A DNA stretch of 64,000 nucleotides from Asaia bogorensis NBRC 16594 (GTDB taxonomy: Bacteria > Pseudomonadota > Alphaproteobacteria > Acetobacterales > Acetobacteraceae), in assembly GCF_001547995.1 (NCBI RefSeq), contig NZ_AP014690.1, forward strand, positions 3,134,266-3,198,265, written 5' to 3'. Every line of letters begins with the position of its first letter. Positions within the stretch are counted from its first letter, which is position 1. The notes under the pieces were generated by a model, which saw only the letters and a list, made by a program, of their open reading frames with translations, ran no database searches and was not told the DNA's origin. This document shows positions 35,321 through 45,244 of this stretch, one piece after another. A program made the position numbers and the translations under genes.

Positions 35321-35674
35321 ATGTTCGCATTCACCAAGTCCTTCATCGCCGCTGCCAGCCTCGTCGCTCTTGCTGCCCAGCCTGCCCTGGCGAAAGACAT
35401 CGTAGTCGAGAACGTCCAGGCTGCAGCAAACCAGACGGCTCAGATTGATGTGTCCAACACCAACCTGAAATCTGACCGCGACTGGAATCGCGTTGCCGAT
35501 ACCATCCGTGTCAAGGCGGCCGATATCTGTGAACGTACGGTAGGCGCCAGCGATCGCCGCGAAGCCGATATCGAGGAATGCACGCAGGCCGCCTATGAAA
35601 ACGGCGTACAGCAGATGCGCAATATCTATGCCCGCCGCACCCTGGCCGGCCAGACGCGACTGGCCCGCTCGTGA
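35321..35674 (+). CDS. Small secreted UrcA-like protein
   Basis: 117 residues. Signal peptide MFAFTKSFIAAASLVALAAQPALA, then a short domain with two cysteines (ADICERTVG, DIEECTQAAYENGVQQMRNI), the layout of UrcA-type proteins whose function is unknown. Start chosen at 35321 because it opens the signal peptide; an in-frame ATG at 35258 would lie inside the sigma-54 promoter. Expression is probably RpoN-dependent. Confidence 0.7.
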   Translation: MFAFTKSFIAAASLVALAAQPALAKDIVVENVQAAANQTAQIDVSNTNLKSDRDWNRVADTIRVKAADICERTVGASDRREADIEECTQAAYENGVQQMRNIYARRTLAGQTRLARS

Positions 35675-35685
35675 GCGAAAAGGCG

Positions 35686-37485
35686 CTACAGCGCGCGTGG
35701 CAACAGGATGACGAAACGGGCGCCTATGATCCGACCCGTTTCGTCATAACGGTTCTCGGCATGGAGCGTCCCGTGAAGGGCCTCGATAATCTGGCGGCTG
35801 ATCGCCAGCCCCAGGCCTGAATGCTGGCCGAAATTCTCGGTCTGGGGTCGCTCCGAATAGAAGCGGTCAAAAATATCCTCGAGTTTGAGAGGCGGAATAC
35901 CCGGCCCCTCATCACTCACCGTTATACGGATCTGCCTGTCCTCGGGGCGCATGAAGAGCGTTATGTGCCCGCGCGGGGGAGAGAATGAAATGGCATTGCC
36001 AATGAGATTGCGCAGGACCTGAACAAGACGGTCCTCGACAGCCAGTACACGCAGCGGATGATTGGCATCGTCGTGAGAGTCATCAAGAATGATGATCGCG
36101 TCTTCAGGCTTGCGCGTTGTCTGATGCATCTCCGTCAGGATGGAGAGCAGCATACCGACCGCCACGGGCTCAGAGCGTGTTCGTGACAGCTCGGCGTCGA
36201 TACGGCTTGCATCCGCAATGTCGGTAATCAGCCGGTCCAGACGGCGGACATCGTTGTTGATGATCGCCAGCAGGCGCGTCTGCCGTTCACGGTTCTCGAT
36301 ACGCGGCAACGTCTCGATGGCCGAGCGGATGGATGAAAGCGGGTTCTTGATTTCATGGCTCACATCGGCCGCAAAGCGCTCGATCGCGTCCATGCGGGCC
36401 CATAGTGCCAGCACGCTGCCACGCAGGGCTCGCGCAAGCACGCCAATTTCGTCACGGCGTACCAGCAGGGATTCCGGCACGCTGTCAGCGCGCCCGGCCA
36501 CATCGCGCATGTCATGCGACGCCACCGCAAGACGCAGCAGCGGGCGGGCGATGGTGATCGAGAGATACCATGACAGCAGGACCGTCACGGCCATAGCCGC
36601 CAGAAACAGCGAGAGTATGGAGGACCGGACGGCAAACAGCGAACGATCGACCTCCTGGGCCTGGCGCGTAAGCTGGATGATCCCCACGGTCTGACCGTCA
36701 TGGATGACCGGCTCTGCCACCGTGATCACCAGCTCATGCTCGGGGGTGCGCCGGATATAGGGCGCGGCTTCGGCACCCCGATATTCGCCTGCCGAGCGCA
36801 GAGGCGGCGGCGCGTCCTGCGTTTCCAGCATGACAATCCCCTCGCGGGAGGAGAGCGGCAGCAGGGAAAGCAGCCATTCATAGGCAATTTCGATGCCGTT
36901 ATTGCGTGGTGGCTGCCAGCGTGGCGGCGGCGCAGGCTCGCCCGCCCCCGACTGCCCCTTGCGGTCGCGGCGCACAAGGGCGGCTTCGTTCAGGCTGTCG
37001 GCCACCAGAGTGCCATCCGGCCCGACAAGGCGCGCGCGCACATTGGGGCTGGGTTCGGTCAGCCGAAGCAACAAGGGGCGCGCCTGCGCCCCGTCGAGCA
37101 TGAATTCGGCACCGGGAAAGGGATGACGGGCCGGGTCGCGCACCACGGCAATCTGCCCCATGGCCGCAGCGTAGATATGGGCCTGCTCGCGCAGGGCATT
37201 CACATCGGTTTCAAGCAGGCTGTTCTGGAAGTCGTTCAGGAAAAGCAGCGTGACGGCCAGAATGGCCAGAGGCAGCGTGTTGAGCAGGAAGATGCGCCGC
37301 ATGAGCGGCGAGGCGAAACGCGGCAGACGGAAGCGACGTGTCGTCCGACGGCTCTCGCGTCCGGCCTCCAGCGCCAGCGTGTCACCATGGCGAAATGAGC
37401 GCCGACGCAAGCGCTTGAAGGCCTGTGACATGCCGCCCGGCGCACCGCGCCGCGACCGCCTGCCGAATGATTCACGCTGCGGCAT
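35686..37485 (-). CDS. chvG: ChvG-type sensor histidine kinase
   Basis: 599 residues. Basic N-terminus, TM1 about 65-84, periplasmic stimulus-sensing domain, TM2 about 288-309, HAMP, dimerisation domain with His377 in FAADVSHEIKNPLSSIRSAIETL, then the ATPase domain with N (NLIGNAISFS), G1 (DEGPGIP), F (IFDRFYS) and G2 (SGLGLAI) boxes. Partner of ChvI just upstream (six bases apart). In many alphas this pair precedes hprK and PTS genes; here it does not. Confidence 0.93.
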   Translation of the reverse strand: MPQRESFGRRSRRGAPGGMSQAFKRLRRRSFRHGDTLALEAGRESRRTTRRFRLPRFASPLMRRIFLLNTLPLAILAVTLLFLNDFQNSLLETDVNALREQAHIYAAAMGQIAVVRDPARHPFPGAEFMLDGAQARPLLLRLTEPSPNVRARLVGPDGTLVADSLNEAALVRRDRKGQSGAGEPAPPPRWQPPRNNGIEIAYEWLLSLLPLSSREGIVMLETQDAPPPLRSAGEYRGAEAAPYIRRTPEHELVITVAEPVIHDGQTVGIIQLTRQAQEVDRSLFAVRSSILSLFLAAMAVTVLLSWYLSITIARPLLRLAVASHDMRDVAGRADSVPESLLVRRDEIGVLARALRGSVLALWARMDAIERFAADVSHEIKNPLSSIRSAIETLPRIENRERQTRLLAIINNDVRRLDRLITDIADASRIDAELSRTRSEPVAVGMLLSILTEMHQTTRKPEDAIIILDDSHDDANHPLRVLAVEDRLVQVLRNLIGNAISFSPPRGHITLFMRPEDRQIRITVSDEGPGIPPLKLEDIFDRFYSERPQTENFGQHSGLGLAISRQIIEALHGTLHAENRYDETGRIIGARFVILLPRAL

Positions 37486-37491
37486 TCTGGC

Positions 37492-38205
37492 TCAGTCTTC
37501 CTTGTAGCGATATCCTATGCCGTACAGGGTCTCGATCTGGTTGAAGTTGTCATCGATCTGCCTGAACTTCTTGCGGACACGCTTGATGTGGCTGTCGATG
37601 GTGCGGTCATCCACATAGATGTTTTCACCGTAAGCCGCATCGATCAGCTGGTCGCGTGATTTCACCATGCCCGGACGAAGAGCCAGCGCCTTGACCAGCA
37701 GGAATTCTGTGACGGTCAGCATGATATCCTGCCCCGCCCAGAGGCACTGATGGCGCGTCTCATCAAGGGTGAGGCTGCCACGCACGATGGCGGCGCCTGC
37801 GCCTGACGTACCGCTGCCCTCGGCGCGGCTGGCATCCTGACGGCGCAGCAGGGCGCGGATACGCTCCAGCAGCAGGCGCTGCGAGAAAGGCTTGGTGATG
37901 TAGTCATCCGCCCCAAGGCGCAGGCCCATGAGCTGGTCCAGTTCCTCATCCTTGGAGGAGAGGAAGATGACCGGCAGGGATGAGCGCGCCCGCAGGCGTT
38001 GCAGCAGCTCCATACCATCCATGCGCGGCATCTTGATGTCCAGCACTGCCAGACTGACAGGGCGCGCCAATATGCCCTGCAGGGCGGCTTCGCCATCGGT
38101 ATAGGCGTGCACAACAAACCCTTCGGCCTCCAGCGTCATCTGGACCGAAGTGAGGATGTTACGGTCATCATCCACCAGGGCGATGGTGTGCTTTGTCGTC
38201 TCCAT
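37492..38205 (-). CDS. chvI: ChvI-type response regulator
   Basis: OmpR/PhoB-class regulator. Receiver domain with acidic pocket VDDD (11-14), phospho-acceptor Asp56 in [10 protein letters not shown] and KPF; winged-helix DNA-binding domain at the C-terminus ([33 protein letters not shown]...YGIGYRYKE). 237 residues from the ATG at 38205. First gene of the pair; the family controls envelope and acid-stress responses. Confidence 0.94.
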   Translation of the reverse strand: METTKHTIALVDDDRNILTSVQMTLEAEGFVVHAYTDGEAALQGILARPVSLAVLDIKMPRMDGMELLQRLRARSSLPVIFLSSKDEELDQLMGLRLGADDYITKPFSQRLLLERIRALLRRQDASRAEGSGTSGAGAAIVRGSLTLDETRHQCLWAGQDIMLTVTEFLLVKALALRPGMVKSRDQLIDAAYGENIYVDDRTIDSHIKRVRKKFRQIDDNFNQIETLYGIGYRYKED

Positions 38206-38466
38206 GCGCGATGTATCCGCCTTCAATTTCTGCCTGTTGCCAATCCAAGGGGGGTTGGCATATGGCTTGTCACAGCCACCTATATCTTACCACGCGGCTG
38301 CGCCCAAGACGGGGCTGCCGAAAACGGTCGGACATCGCTGGATGGTCGACCCGAGTGTTTCCGTGGCTTCTGGCGGTCATGCTCGCCCCGTTGCGGGGGA
38401 GTACGCTGAAGCCGACCTTTTGCTGCCCGGCCTGACCGGGCCCGATTTTTCGAGGTTGCGACCACG

Positions 38467-39054
38467 ATGACGACTGAGAACACGCTGCACGACGCGCAGA
38501 ACGACGCCCCGGCACCCGAGACCGCCGAAGCGGCAGAGGCCACCACCGATACGGCAGGCCAGACGCCTGAATCCCGTATTGCCGAGCTGGAAGCCCAGGT
38601 TGAGGAATTCCGCGACAAGTGGATGCGCTCCGAAGCCGAAATGCAGAATTACCGCACCCGCGCGAAGCGCGAAGTGGAAGATGCCCGCCAGTATGCGGTG
38701 CAGAAATTCGCCAAGGACGTGGTCGAAGCGGCTGAAAACCTGCAGCGTGGCCTTGCCTCCCTGCCGCCCAAGGCCGAGGGTGAAGAAGGGCTCGTCGCCA
38801 AGCTCCGTGAGGGCTTCGAGAGCACGGAACGCTCTTTCCTTGGTATCCTGGAGCGCAATGGCATTACCTGCCAGCATCCGGTGGGCGAGGTATTCGATGC
38901 CAATCTGCATCAGGCGATGGCAGAGCAGCCGAGCGACGAACACGCGGATGGTACGGTAATGCAGGCCTGGACCCCCACCTGGACGCTTAATGGCCGTCTG
39001 CTCAAGCCCGCCATGGTCGTTGTGGCGAAGGGCGGCAACAAAGCCGCAGAATGA
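38467..39054 (+). CDS. grpE: GrpE nucleotide exchange factor
   Basis: Releases ADP from DnaK. Acidic disordered N-terminus, a long coiled coil (ESRIAELEAQVEEFRDKWMRSEAEMQNYRTRAKRE...), then the compact beta domain (LERNGITCQHPVGEVFDANLHQAMAEQ...GRLLKPAMVVVAKG). 195 residues. Directly followed by dnaK with its own promoter candidate in the gap. Confidence 0.96.
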   Translation: MTTENTLHDAQNDAPAPETAEAAEATTDTAGQTPESRIAELEAQVEEFRDKWMRSEAEMQNYRTRAKREVEDARQYAVQKFAKDVVEAAENLQRGLASLPPKAEGEEGLVAKLREGFESTERSFLGILERNGITCQHPVGEVFDANLHQAMAEQPSDEHADGTVMQAWTPTWTLNGRLLKPAMVVVAKGGNKAAE

Positions 39055-39056
39055 GG

Positions 39057-39087
39057 CTTGAAACCCTCGTCATGCGCTCCTAGATTT
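39057..39087 (+). promoter_or_regulatory. RpoH-type heat-shock promoter of dnaK
   Basis: CTTGAAA (39057-39063), 15 bases, then CCTAGATTT (39079-39087), close to the heat-shock sigma consensus CTTGAAA / CCCCATNT or its alphaproteobacterial form CYTATNT. It lies about 100 bases before the dnaK ATG. No CIRCE (HrcA) inverted repeat is seen. Confidence 0.6.
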
Positions 39088-39183
39088 TATCTGTAACCCG
39101 CCCCTGCCGAGGCAGGGAGACGAAAACAAGGGCGTTGCCCGGTGCCTGAATGGGCCGGATGACGCCGCTGAGAGGACTGAAAT

Positions 39184-41088
39184 ATGAGCAAAGTCATTGG
39201 TATTGACCTTGGCACCACCAACTCTTGCGTCGCGATCCGCGAAGGCGATGAGACCAAGGTCATCGAGAACAGCGAAGGCGCACGCACCACGCCGTCCATG
39301 GTCGCTTTCACCGCCAACGGTGAGCGTCTGGTTGGACAGGCTGCCAAGCGCCAGGCTGTCACCAACCCTTCCGATACGCTGTATGCCGTCAAGCGTCTGA
39401 TCGGCCGTCGCTATGACGACCCGACCGTCGCCAAGGACAAGGAAATGGTCCCGTACGAAATCGTACGTGGCGATAACGGCGATGCATGGGTCCGCGCCCG
39501 TGGCGAGAACTACGCCCCGTCGCAGATCTCCGCTTTCGTGCTGGGCAAGATGAAGGAAACCGCCGAGGCTTATCTCGGTGAGACCGTCTCCCAGGCCGTC
39601 ATCACGGTTCCGGCCTACTTCAATGACGCCCAGCGTCAGGCAACGCGCGATGCCGGTCGTATCGCCGGTCTTGAAGTGCTGCGTATCATCAACGAGCCGA
39701 CCGCTGCGGCTCTGGCTTATGGCCTTGGCAAGCGCGATTCCGGCACGGTGGCCGTGTATGACCTTGGTGGTGGCACGTTCGACGTGTCGATCCTCGAGAT
39801 CTCCGATGGCGTGATCGAAGTGAAGTCCACCAACGGTGACACGTTCCTTGGTGGTGAAGACTTCGATAACCGCATCATTGGTTACCTCGCAGACGAGTTC
39901 AAGCGCGACCAGGGCATCGACCTGCGCGGCGACAAGCTGGCTCTGCAGCGTCTGAAGGAAGCCGCCGAGAAGGCCAAGATCGAGCTTTCCTCCTCCAAGG
40001 AAACCGAGATCAACCTGCCCTTCATCACGGCTGATGCCTCGGGCCCGAAGCATCTCGTGGTCAAGCTGAGCCGCGCCAAGCTGGAAAGCCTGGTCGAGGA
40101 TCTGGTTCAGCGTACGCTCGGCCCGTGCCGCGCCGCGCTCAAGGATGCCTCGGTTACCCCGGCTGAAATCGACGAAGTCATTCTCGTCGGTGGCATGACG
40201 CGTATGCCGAAGGTCATCGAGACGGTTAAGCAGTTCTTCGGCAAGGAACCCGCCCGCAACGTCAACCCTGACGAAGTGGTGGCGATCGGTGCCGCAGTTC
40301 AGGGCGCCGTGCTCAAGGGCGACGTGAAGGATGTTCTGCTTCTCGACGTGACCCCGCTTTCGCTGGGTATCGAGACGCTGGGCGGTGTCTTCACCCGTCT
40401 GATCGATCGCAACACGACGATCCCGACCAAGAAGAGCCAGACCTTCTCGACGGCTGATGACAACCAGAGCGCCGTGACCATCAAGGTCTATCAGGGCGAG
40501 CGCGAAATGGCGGCAGACAACAAGCTGCTCGGTAATTTCGACCTCACCGGAATTGCTCCTGCTCCGCGTGGCGTGCCGCAGATCGAAGTCACGTTCGACA
40601 TCGATGCCAATGGTATCGTCAACGTGTCGGCCAAGGACAAGGCGACCAACAAGGAACAGCAGATCAAGATCCAGGCTTCTGGTGGTCTGAACGATGCCGA
40701 TATCGACCGTATGGTGAAGGAAGCCGAGGCCAACGCCACGGCAGACAAGGCCAAGCGCGAGATGGTCGAGCAGCGCAACAGCGCCGAGGCCCTGATCCAT
40801 CAGACTGAAAAGTCGCTGACCGAAGCTGGCGACAAGGTGCCGGCAGCTGACAAGGCTGAGGCTGAATCGGCAGTGGCTGCGACCCGCGAAGCCATGAACG
40901 GCACGGATCTTGAGGCCCTGAAGTCGGCGACTGAGCGTCTGACCCAGGCTGCCATGAAGATCGGTCAGGCTGTCTATGCCCAGTCTCAGGCTGAAGAGGG
41001 TGCCGCCGGTGGCGAAGCCCATGCTGCCAAGGACGAAAACGTCGTCGATGCCGATTTCGAGGACGTGGACGACAGCAAGAAGCACTGA
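39184..41088 (+). CDS. dnaK: Chaperone protein DnaK (Hsp70)
   Basis: 634 residues. Begins with the phosphate-binding [13 protein letters not shown]; further ATPase signatures [16 protein letters not shown] and [10 protein letters not shown]; the interdomain linker reads [19 protein letters not shown]; substrate-binding and lid domains follow, ending [17 protein letters not shown] precedes the ATG. Together with grpE upstream and dnaJ downstream it forms the full Hsp70 set. Confidence 0.99.
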   Translation: MSKVIGIDLGTTNSCVAIREGDETKVIENSEGARTTPSMVAFTANGERLVGQAAKRQAVTNPSDTLYAVKRLIGRRYDDPTVAKDKEMVPYEIVRGDNGDAWVRARGENYAPSQISAFVLGKMKETAEAYLGETVSQAVITVPAYFNDAQRQATRDAGRIAGLEVLRIINEPTAAALAYGLGKRDSGTVAVYDLGGGTFDVSILEISDGVIEVKSTNGDTFLGGEDFDNRIIGYLADEFKRDQGIDLRGDKLALQRLKEAAEKAKIELSSSKETEINLPFITADASGPKHLVVKLSRAKLESLVEDLVQRTLGPCRAALKDASVTPAEIDEVILVGGMTRMPKVIETVKQFFGKEPARNVNPDEVVAIGAAVQGAVLKGDVKDVLLLDVTPLSLGIETLGGVFTRLIDRNTTIPTKKSQTFSTADDNQSAVTIKVYQGEREMAADNKLLGNFDLTGIAPAPRGVPQIEVTFDIDANGIVNVSAKDKATNKEQQIKIQASGGLNDADIDRMVKEAEANATADKAKREMVEQRNSAEALIHQTEKSLTEAGDKVPAADKAEAESAVAATREAMNGTDLEALKSATERLTQAAMKIGQAVYAQSQAEEGAAGGEAHAAKDENVVDADFEDVDDSKKH

Positions 41089-41133
41089 TCTCCCCGAGGA
41101 GGGGTTCGCCCCTCCAGAGGCTCGATGCTTTTG

Positions 41134-41165
41134 ACGCCCGTCCTTCCTGAGGGAAGGGCGGGCGT
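41134..41165 (+). terminator. Hairpin terminator between dnaK and dnaJ
   Basis: A 14-bp stem with one G-T pair (41134-41147 with 41152-41165), TGAG loop, short T tail. A second hairpin GAGGGG/CCCCTC lies just upstream (about 41098-41115). It probably reduces dnaJ expression relative to dnaK. Confidence 0.7.
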
Positions 41166-41271
41166 TTCGCCGTTCAGCCCAGCGCGGTTTTTATCCGCGT
41201 TGCTTTGATTGCCCCCGCTGGTCATTACAGGCCGCATATTCTGATCCCTGGATCTCCTGACGAGGACTCCC

Positions 41272-42414
41272 ATGGCCACCAAGATCGATTTCTACGCTGT
41301 TCTTGAAGTCTCCCGCACAGCCTCTGCCGATGAGCTTAAAAAGGCCTATCGCAAGCAGGCCATGCGCTTTCATCCCGACCGTAATCCGGGCGATGAAACA
41401 GCCGAGCACAAGTTCAAGGAAATCAACGAAGCCTATGATGTTCTGAAAGACGAACAGAAGCGCGCTGCCTATGACCGCTTCGGTCATGCTGCCTTTGAAA
41501 ATGGCGGTATGGGCGGCGGTGGTTTCGGGGGCGGATTCGGCGGCGGTGGCCTCGATGACATCTTCGAGATGTTTGGCGACATGATGGGAGGCCGTCGTGG
41601 TGGCGGTCGTCGTCGCACCGGCAACGACATTCAGGTTCAGGTCGAAATCTCGCTTTCCGAAGCCTATGAAGGCGTCAAGAAGCCGGTCGAAATCCGTACC
41701 CGCGTCGCCTGCGAAAGCTGCCATGGTACGGGATCGGCTGACAGCAACCCCGGCGATGTTACCTGCCCGACCTGTCATGGCGCTGGTGCCGTGCGTGCAC
41801 AGCAGGGCTTTTTTCTGGTTGAGCGTCCCTGCCCCACCTGCAAGGGCTCGGGCAAGATCGTGCGCAATCCCTGCAAAAGCTGCAAGGGAAGCGGCACAAC
41901 CGAGCAGACGCGTTCGATCGAGGTTCCCATTCCCGCCGGCGTGGAAGATGGCACACGCATCCGCCTGACGGGCGAGGGCGAAGCCGGTGGCAGCGGTATC
42001 CAGCCGGGCGATCTCTATGTTCATGTCGCAGTGGGTGGCAGCGATATCTTCCAACGCGATGGAGCCAACATCTATTGCCGCGTGCCGCTTCGCATGACGC
42101 AGGCGGCGCTCGGTACGGAAATCGAAGTGCCTGTCATCGATGGCAGCCGCGCCAAGGTGAAAATCCCTGCCGGCACGCAATCGGGCGAGAATTTCCGCCT
42201 GCGTGGCAAGGGCTTCTCGGTGCTGCGTTCCAGCGCACGGGGTGATATGTATATCCAGGTTGCCGTGGAGACGCCGCATCACCTCAACGCCCGCCAGAAG
42301 GAACTTCTCGAGGCTTTCGAGGCAGAGGCTGGTGAGGCGCAGGAGCAGGAAAAGGCCAATCCCGAGCACACGGGGTTCTTCGCCAAGGTCAAGGACTTCT
42401 TCGAAGGGAAGTAA
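41272..42414 (+). CDS. dnaJ: Chaperone protein DnaJ
   Basis: 380 residues. J domain with RFHPDRNPG, Gly/Phe-rich linker (GGGGFGGGFGGGG), four CxxCxGxG zinc motifs (CESCHGTG, CPTCHGAG, CPTCKGSG, CKSCKGSG) and C-terminal client-binding domains. Class A DnaJ. It is closely followed by dapB (five-base gap), suggesting co-transcription. Confidence 0.98.
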   Translation: MATKIDFYAVLEVSRTASADELKKAYRKQAMRFHPDRNPGDETAEHKFKEINEAYDVLKDEQKRAAYDRFGHAAFENGGMGGGGFGGGFGGGGLDDIFEMFGDMMGGRRGGGRRRTGNDIQVQVEISLSEAYEGVKKPVEIRTRVACESCHGTGSADSNPGDVTCPTCHGAGAVRAQQGFFLVERPCPTCKGSGKIVRNPCKSCKGSGTTEQTRSIEVPIPAGVEDGTRIRLTGEGEAGGSGIQPGDLYVHVAVGGSDIFQRDGANIYCRVPLRMTQAALGTEIEVPVIDGSRAKVKIPAGTQSGENFRLRGKGFSVLRSSARGDMYIQVAVETPHHLNARQKELLEAFEAEAGEAQEQEKANPEHTGFFAKVKDFFEGK

Positions 42415-42419
42415 GAGCC

Positions 42420-43163
42420 ATGCGTATCGGCATTGCAGGTATCACCGGTCGCCTCGGCGCGCTCTGCGTCGAGGAAGTGGCGGCATCCGGGCTTGAGCTG
42501 TCCGGTGGGCTGGCACGCAAGGCCGATCCGCAGAAGCGCATCATGACAGATCCGGCTCAGCTGGCGGCGTGCAGCGATGTTGTGATCGATGTCAGCAGCC
42601 CGGCTGCGATACTGGCCAACGCCGAAGCCTTTGCGCAGGCCGGCTGCGGCTGGGTGATCGGAACAACAGGGTTCGGCGCGGCGGAAGAACTGGCCATTCG
42701 CGCAGCCGCAACGCGGATCCCGGTGCTACGGGCTGCCAATTTCGCACCCGGCCTGACCATGTTGCTCGATCTGGCGCGTCAGCTCGGCGCCAGACTGCCT
42801 GCCCATGAATATGATGCTGAAATTCTGGAAACGCATCACCGTCAGAAGCGTGATGCCCCGTCCGGCACAGCCCTCGCCATTGGTGAGCGCCTTGCCGAGG
42901 GCCGTGGTGTCGCGCTGAACGACGTCATGGAAGTCAATCGCTCAGGCGTACGGGGTGAGGAGGCCATTGGTTTTGCCTCTCTGCGGGCCGGGCAGATTGT
43001 GGGCGAGCACAGCCTGATCCTGACTTCAGGCACAGAACAGATTACCCTGTCGCATCGTGCCTTCGACCGACGGGTCTTTGCCCAGGGTGCTGTAAAGGCT
43101 GCCCGCTTTGTGGCAGGTAAACCTGCCGGGTTATATGAGATGGCGGAAATATTCGGCGGCTGA
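42420..43163 (+). CDS. dapB: 4-hydroxy-tetrahydrodipicolinate reductase
   Basis: Lysine and diaminopimelate pathway enzyme. N-terminal Rossmann motif GIAGITGRLG, NAD-binding IGTTGF, NFAPG, and the catalytic ETHHRQKRDAPSGTAL motif with its His pair and Lys; C-terminal HRAFDRRVFAQGAVKAARF. 247 residues, slightly short of the Escherichia coli enzyme. Likely transcribed with dnaJ. Confidence 0.96.
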   Translation: MRIGIAGITGRLGALCVEEVAASGLELSGGLARKADPQKRIMTDPAQLAACSDVVIDVSSPAAILANAEAFAQAGCGWVIGTTGFGAAEELAIRAAATRIPVLRAANFAPGLTMLLDLARQLGARLPAHEYDAEILETHHRQKRDAPSGTALAIGERLAEGRGVALNDVMEVNRSGVRGEEAIGFASLRAGQIVGEHSLILTSGTEQITLSHRAFDRRVFAQGAVKAARFVAGKPAGLYEMAEIFGG

Positions 43164-43199
43164 AACGGGCCTGCCTTGCGTCTGAAACATAACAAACGC

Positions 43200-43250
43200 T
43201 TGACCCCTGCGGCTGTATGCCTCTAAGGACAGCCCTCTCTTGCGGGTCGG
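43200..43250 (+). promoter_or_regulatory. metK leader/promoter with nested inverted repeats
   Basis: TTGACC (43200-43205) and TCTAAG (43222-43227), 16 bases apart, could be a -35/-10 pair. The same stretch folds into nested stems GACCC/GGGTC (43202-43206 and 43244-43248) around GGCTGT/ACAGCC (43211-43216 and 43229-43234). It does not match the SAM-II or SAM/SAH riboswitch pattern as I know them, so a regulatory role is open. Confidence 0.35.
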
Positions 43251-43309
43251 GCGCAGGTTGTCGCACGTCCGTACTCCTTTCTTTCACTCATTCCCTGCGA
43301 GGTCCCTGA

Positions 43310-44497
43310 GTGCGTAACTACGGCGAATTTCTCTTCACATCGGAATCCGTTTCTGAAGGTCATCCGGACAAGGTCTCTGACCGTATCAGCGATACCGTTC
43401 TGGACGCTTATCTGGAAGCAGACCCGGAAGCCCGCGTTGCGTGTGAAACCCTCTGCACCACCAACCGTGTCGTTCTGGCCGGTGAAGTTCGTGGTCCGGC
43501 TTCGATCACCAGCGAATTGCTGATCGAGCGCGCCCGTCACGCCATCAAGGATATCGGTTACGACCAGGAAGGTTTCTCCTGGAAGAACGCTGAAATCACC
43601 TCCCTGCTGCACGCGCAGTCCGCCGACATCGCTGTTGGCGTCGATAGCGCTGGCGAGAAGGATGAAGGCGCGGGCGACCAGGGCATCATGTTCGGCTTCG
43701 CCACCCGCGAGACCGAGCACCTGATGCCGGCCCCGCTCTATTACGCGCAGTCGATCCTCGAGAAGGTTCGTGACTACCGCAAGAGCGGCCATGCTCTGGG
43801 CGTCGGCCTGCTGCCGGATGCCAAGAGCCAGGTCACGCTGCGTTATGTCGATGGCAAGCCCGTTGGCGCGACGTCGGTCGTGATCTCGACGCAGCATATC
43901 GAGGGCATGCGCCAGAACACCATTCGCGAAATGCTGCGCGAAGTGGTTCGTGAAGTCCTGCCGGAAGGCTGGATGTGCCCGGAAGAAGAATTCTACGTCA
44001 ATCCGACGGGCAACTTCGTGATCGGTGGTCCCGATGGCGATGCCGGCCTGACGGGTCGCAAGATCATTGTCGACACCTACGGTGGTGCAGCCCCCCATGG
44101 CGGCGGCGCCTTCTCGGGCAAGGACCCCACCAAGGTTGACCGTTCGGCTGCCTATGCCGCGCGCTACCTGGCCAAGAACGTGGTTGCTGCCGGTCTTTCC
44201 GATCGCTGCACCATCCAGCTCAGCTACGCCATTGGCGTGTCCAAGCCGCTCTCGGTCTATGTGGATCTCGATGGCACGGGCAAGGATATCGACGAAGCCC
44301 GTCTCGGCAAGCTGCTGAACGAAATGGTCGATCTCTCGCCGCGCGGTATCCGCAAGCATCTGCGCCTGAACCGTCCGATCTATGTGCCGACCTCGGCCTA
44401 TGGCCATTTCGGTCGCGTGCCCGATCCGGTGCTGGACAACTTCACGTGGGAGCAGACCGATCTGGTCAGCTCGCTGCGCGGTGCCCTCAACCGCTGA
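43310..44497 (+). CDS. metK: S-adenosylmethionine synthase
   Basis: Makes S-adenosylmethionine from methionine and ATP. Signatures: [20 protein letters not shown] at the N-terminus, [12 protein letters not shown], and the glycine-rich [19 protein letters not shown]. 395 residues. The start is GTG at 43310, with GAGG seven bases upstream. Its product feeds speD and trmB in this window; ahcY recycles the methylation by-product. Confidence 0.98.
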   Translation: MRNYGEFLFTSESVSEGHPDKVSDRISDTVLDAYLEADPEARVACETLCTTNRVVLAGEVRGPASITSELLIERARHAIKDIGYDQEGFSWKNAEITSLLHAQSADIAVGVDSAGEKDEGAGDQGIMFGFATRETEHLMPAPLYYAQSILEKVRDYRKSGHALGVGLLPDAKSQVTLRYVDGKPVGATSVVISTQHIEGMRQNTIREMLREVVREVLPEGWMCPEEEFYVNPTGNFVIGGPDGDAGLTGRKIIVDTYGGAAPHGGGAFSGKDPTKVDRSAAYAARYLAKNVVAAGLSDRCTIQLSYAIGVSKPLSVYVDLDGTGKDIDEARLGKLLNEMVDLSPRGIRKHLRLNRPIYVPTSAYGHFGRVPDPVLDNFTWEQTDLVSSLRGALNR

Positions 44498-44506
44498 GGT
44501 CCCCAA

Positions 44507-45220
44507 CTGTCTGACACCCCTCTCAAGTCCCAGCCTGAGCGGCTTTATGGCCGCCAGCGCGGGCACCCGCTCCGCGCCCGCCAGCAGCGCCTCCTCGATG
44601 AGGCACTGCCCAGGCTCCGTCTGAACCCCGATCAGGCCGCCGCTCCGCAGGCCGCCTTCACTGGCGCTCCTGTTCAGGGCGTCTGGCTTGAAATCGGGTT
44701 CGGCGGCGGCGAGCATGCGCTCGATCAGTCACAGCGCAATCCGGATGTCGGCTATATTGCCGCCGAGGTTTTCGAGAACGGGCTGTGCTCGCTCATGTCC
44801 CGCATCGTGCCGGAAGGCGAAGAGGACACGATCACCCCGCCGGATCATTTCCGTATCTGGCCCGATGATGCGCGTCAGCTGCTGAAATCCCTGCCCGATG
44901 GCTGCCTCGACCGCGCCTATCTGATGTTCCCCGATCCGTGGCCCAAGGCACGCCATGCCAAGCGTCGCTTCATCCATCCGGAGAATATTCGCGAACTGGC
45001 CCGCCTGCTGAAGCCCGGCGCCGTCTGGCGCGTTGCGAGCGATCATCCCGTCTATCAGGACTGGGTGTTCGAGATCATGGGCGCGCAGGATCTGTTCGAT
45101 GCGCCCCCGCCTGCCAAAGGCGAGCGCCCCGAAGGCTGGTCACCCACACGCTATGAAGCCAAGGCCTACCGCGAAGGCCGCGTGCCGTTCTACTGGACGT
45201 TCACGCGCCGCGGTGCCTGA
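44507..45220 (+). CDS. trmB: tRNA (guanine-N7)-methyltransferase, CTG start
   Basis: Methylates G46 of tRNAs with S-adenosylmethionine. Motifs: LEIGFGGGEH (cofactor), AAEVFENGLCSL, the signature FPDPWPKARHAKRRF, and SPTRYEAKA at the C-terminus. The first ATG in frame (44795) would remove the cofactor site. From the metK stop the frame has no ATG, GTG or TTG before it; CTG at 44507 is preceded by GAGG with seven-base spacing, giving SDTPLKSQPERLYGRQRGH, a normal TrmB N-terminus (237 residues). Confidence 0.9.
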   Translation: MSDTPLKSQPERLYGRQRGHPLRARQQRLLDEALPRLRLNPDQAAAPQAAFTGAPVQGVWLEIGFGGGEHALDQSQRNPDVGYIAAEVFENGLCSLMSRIVPEGEEDTITPPDHFRIWPDDARQLLKSLPDGCLDRAYLMFPDPWPKARHAKRRFIHPENIRELARLLKPGAVWRVASDHPVYQDWVFEIMGAQDLFDAPPPAKGERPEGWSPTRYEAKAYREGRVPFYWTFTRRGA

Positions 45221-45244
45221 TACCGAGTTGGATCGGAACACCGC

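Noticed and set aside
38250..38300. RpoH promoter upstream of grpE
   Set aside because: A CTTG and a CCTATAT are present, but only about ten bases apart or fewer, too close for the heat-shock sigma factor.
39070..41085. 671-codon open frame opposite dnaK
   Set aside because: A known artefact of codon bias opposite hsp70 genes in GC-rich genomes; the antisense product has no family-like motifs, and dnaK is certain.
43223..44716. 497-codon frame opposite metK
   Set aside because: Antisense of a highly expressed gene; it would also overlap the trmB start.
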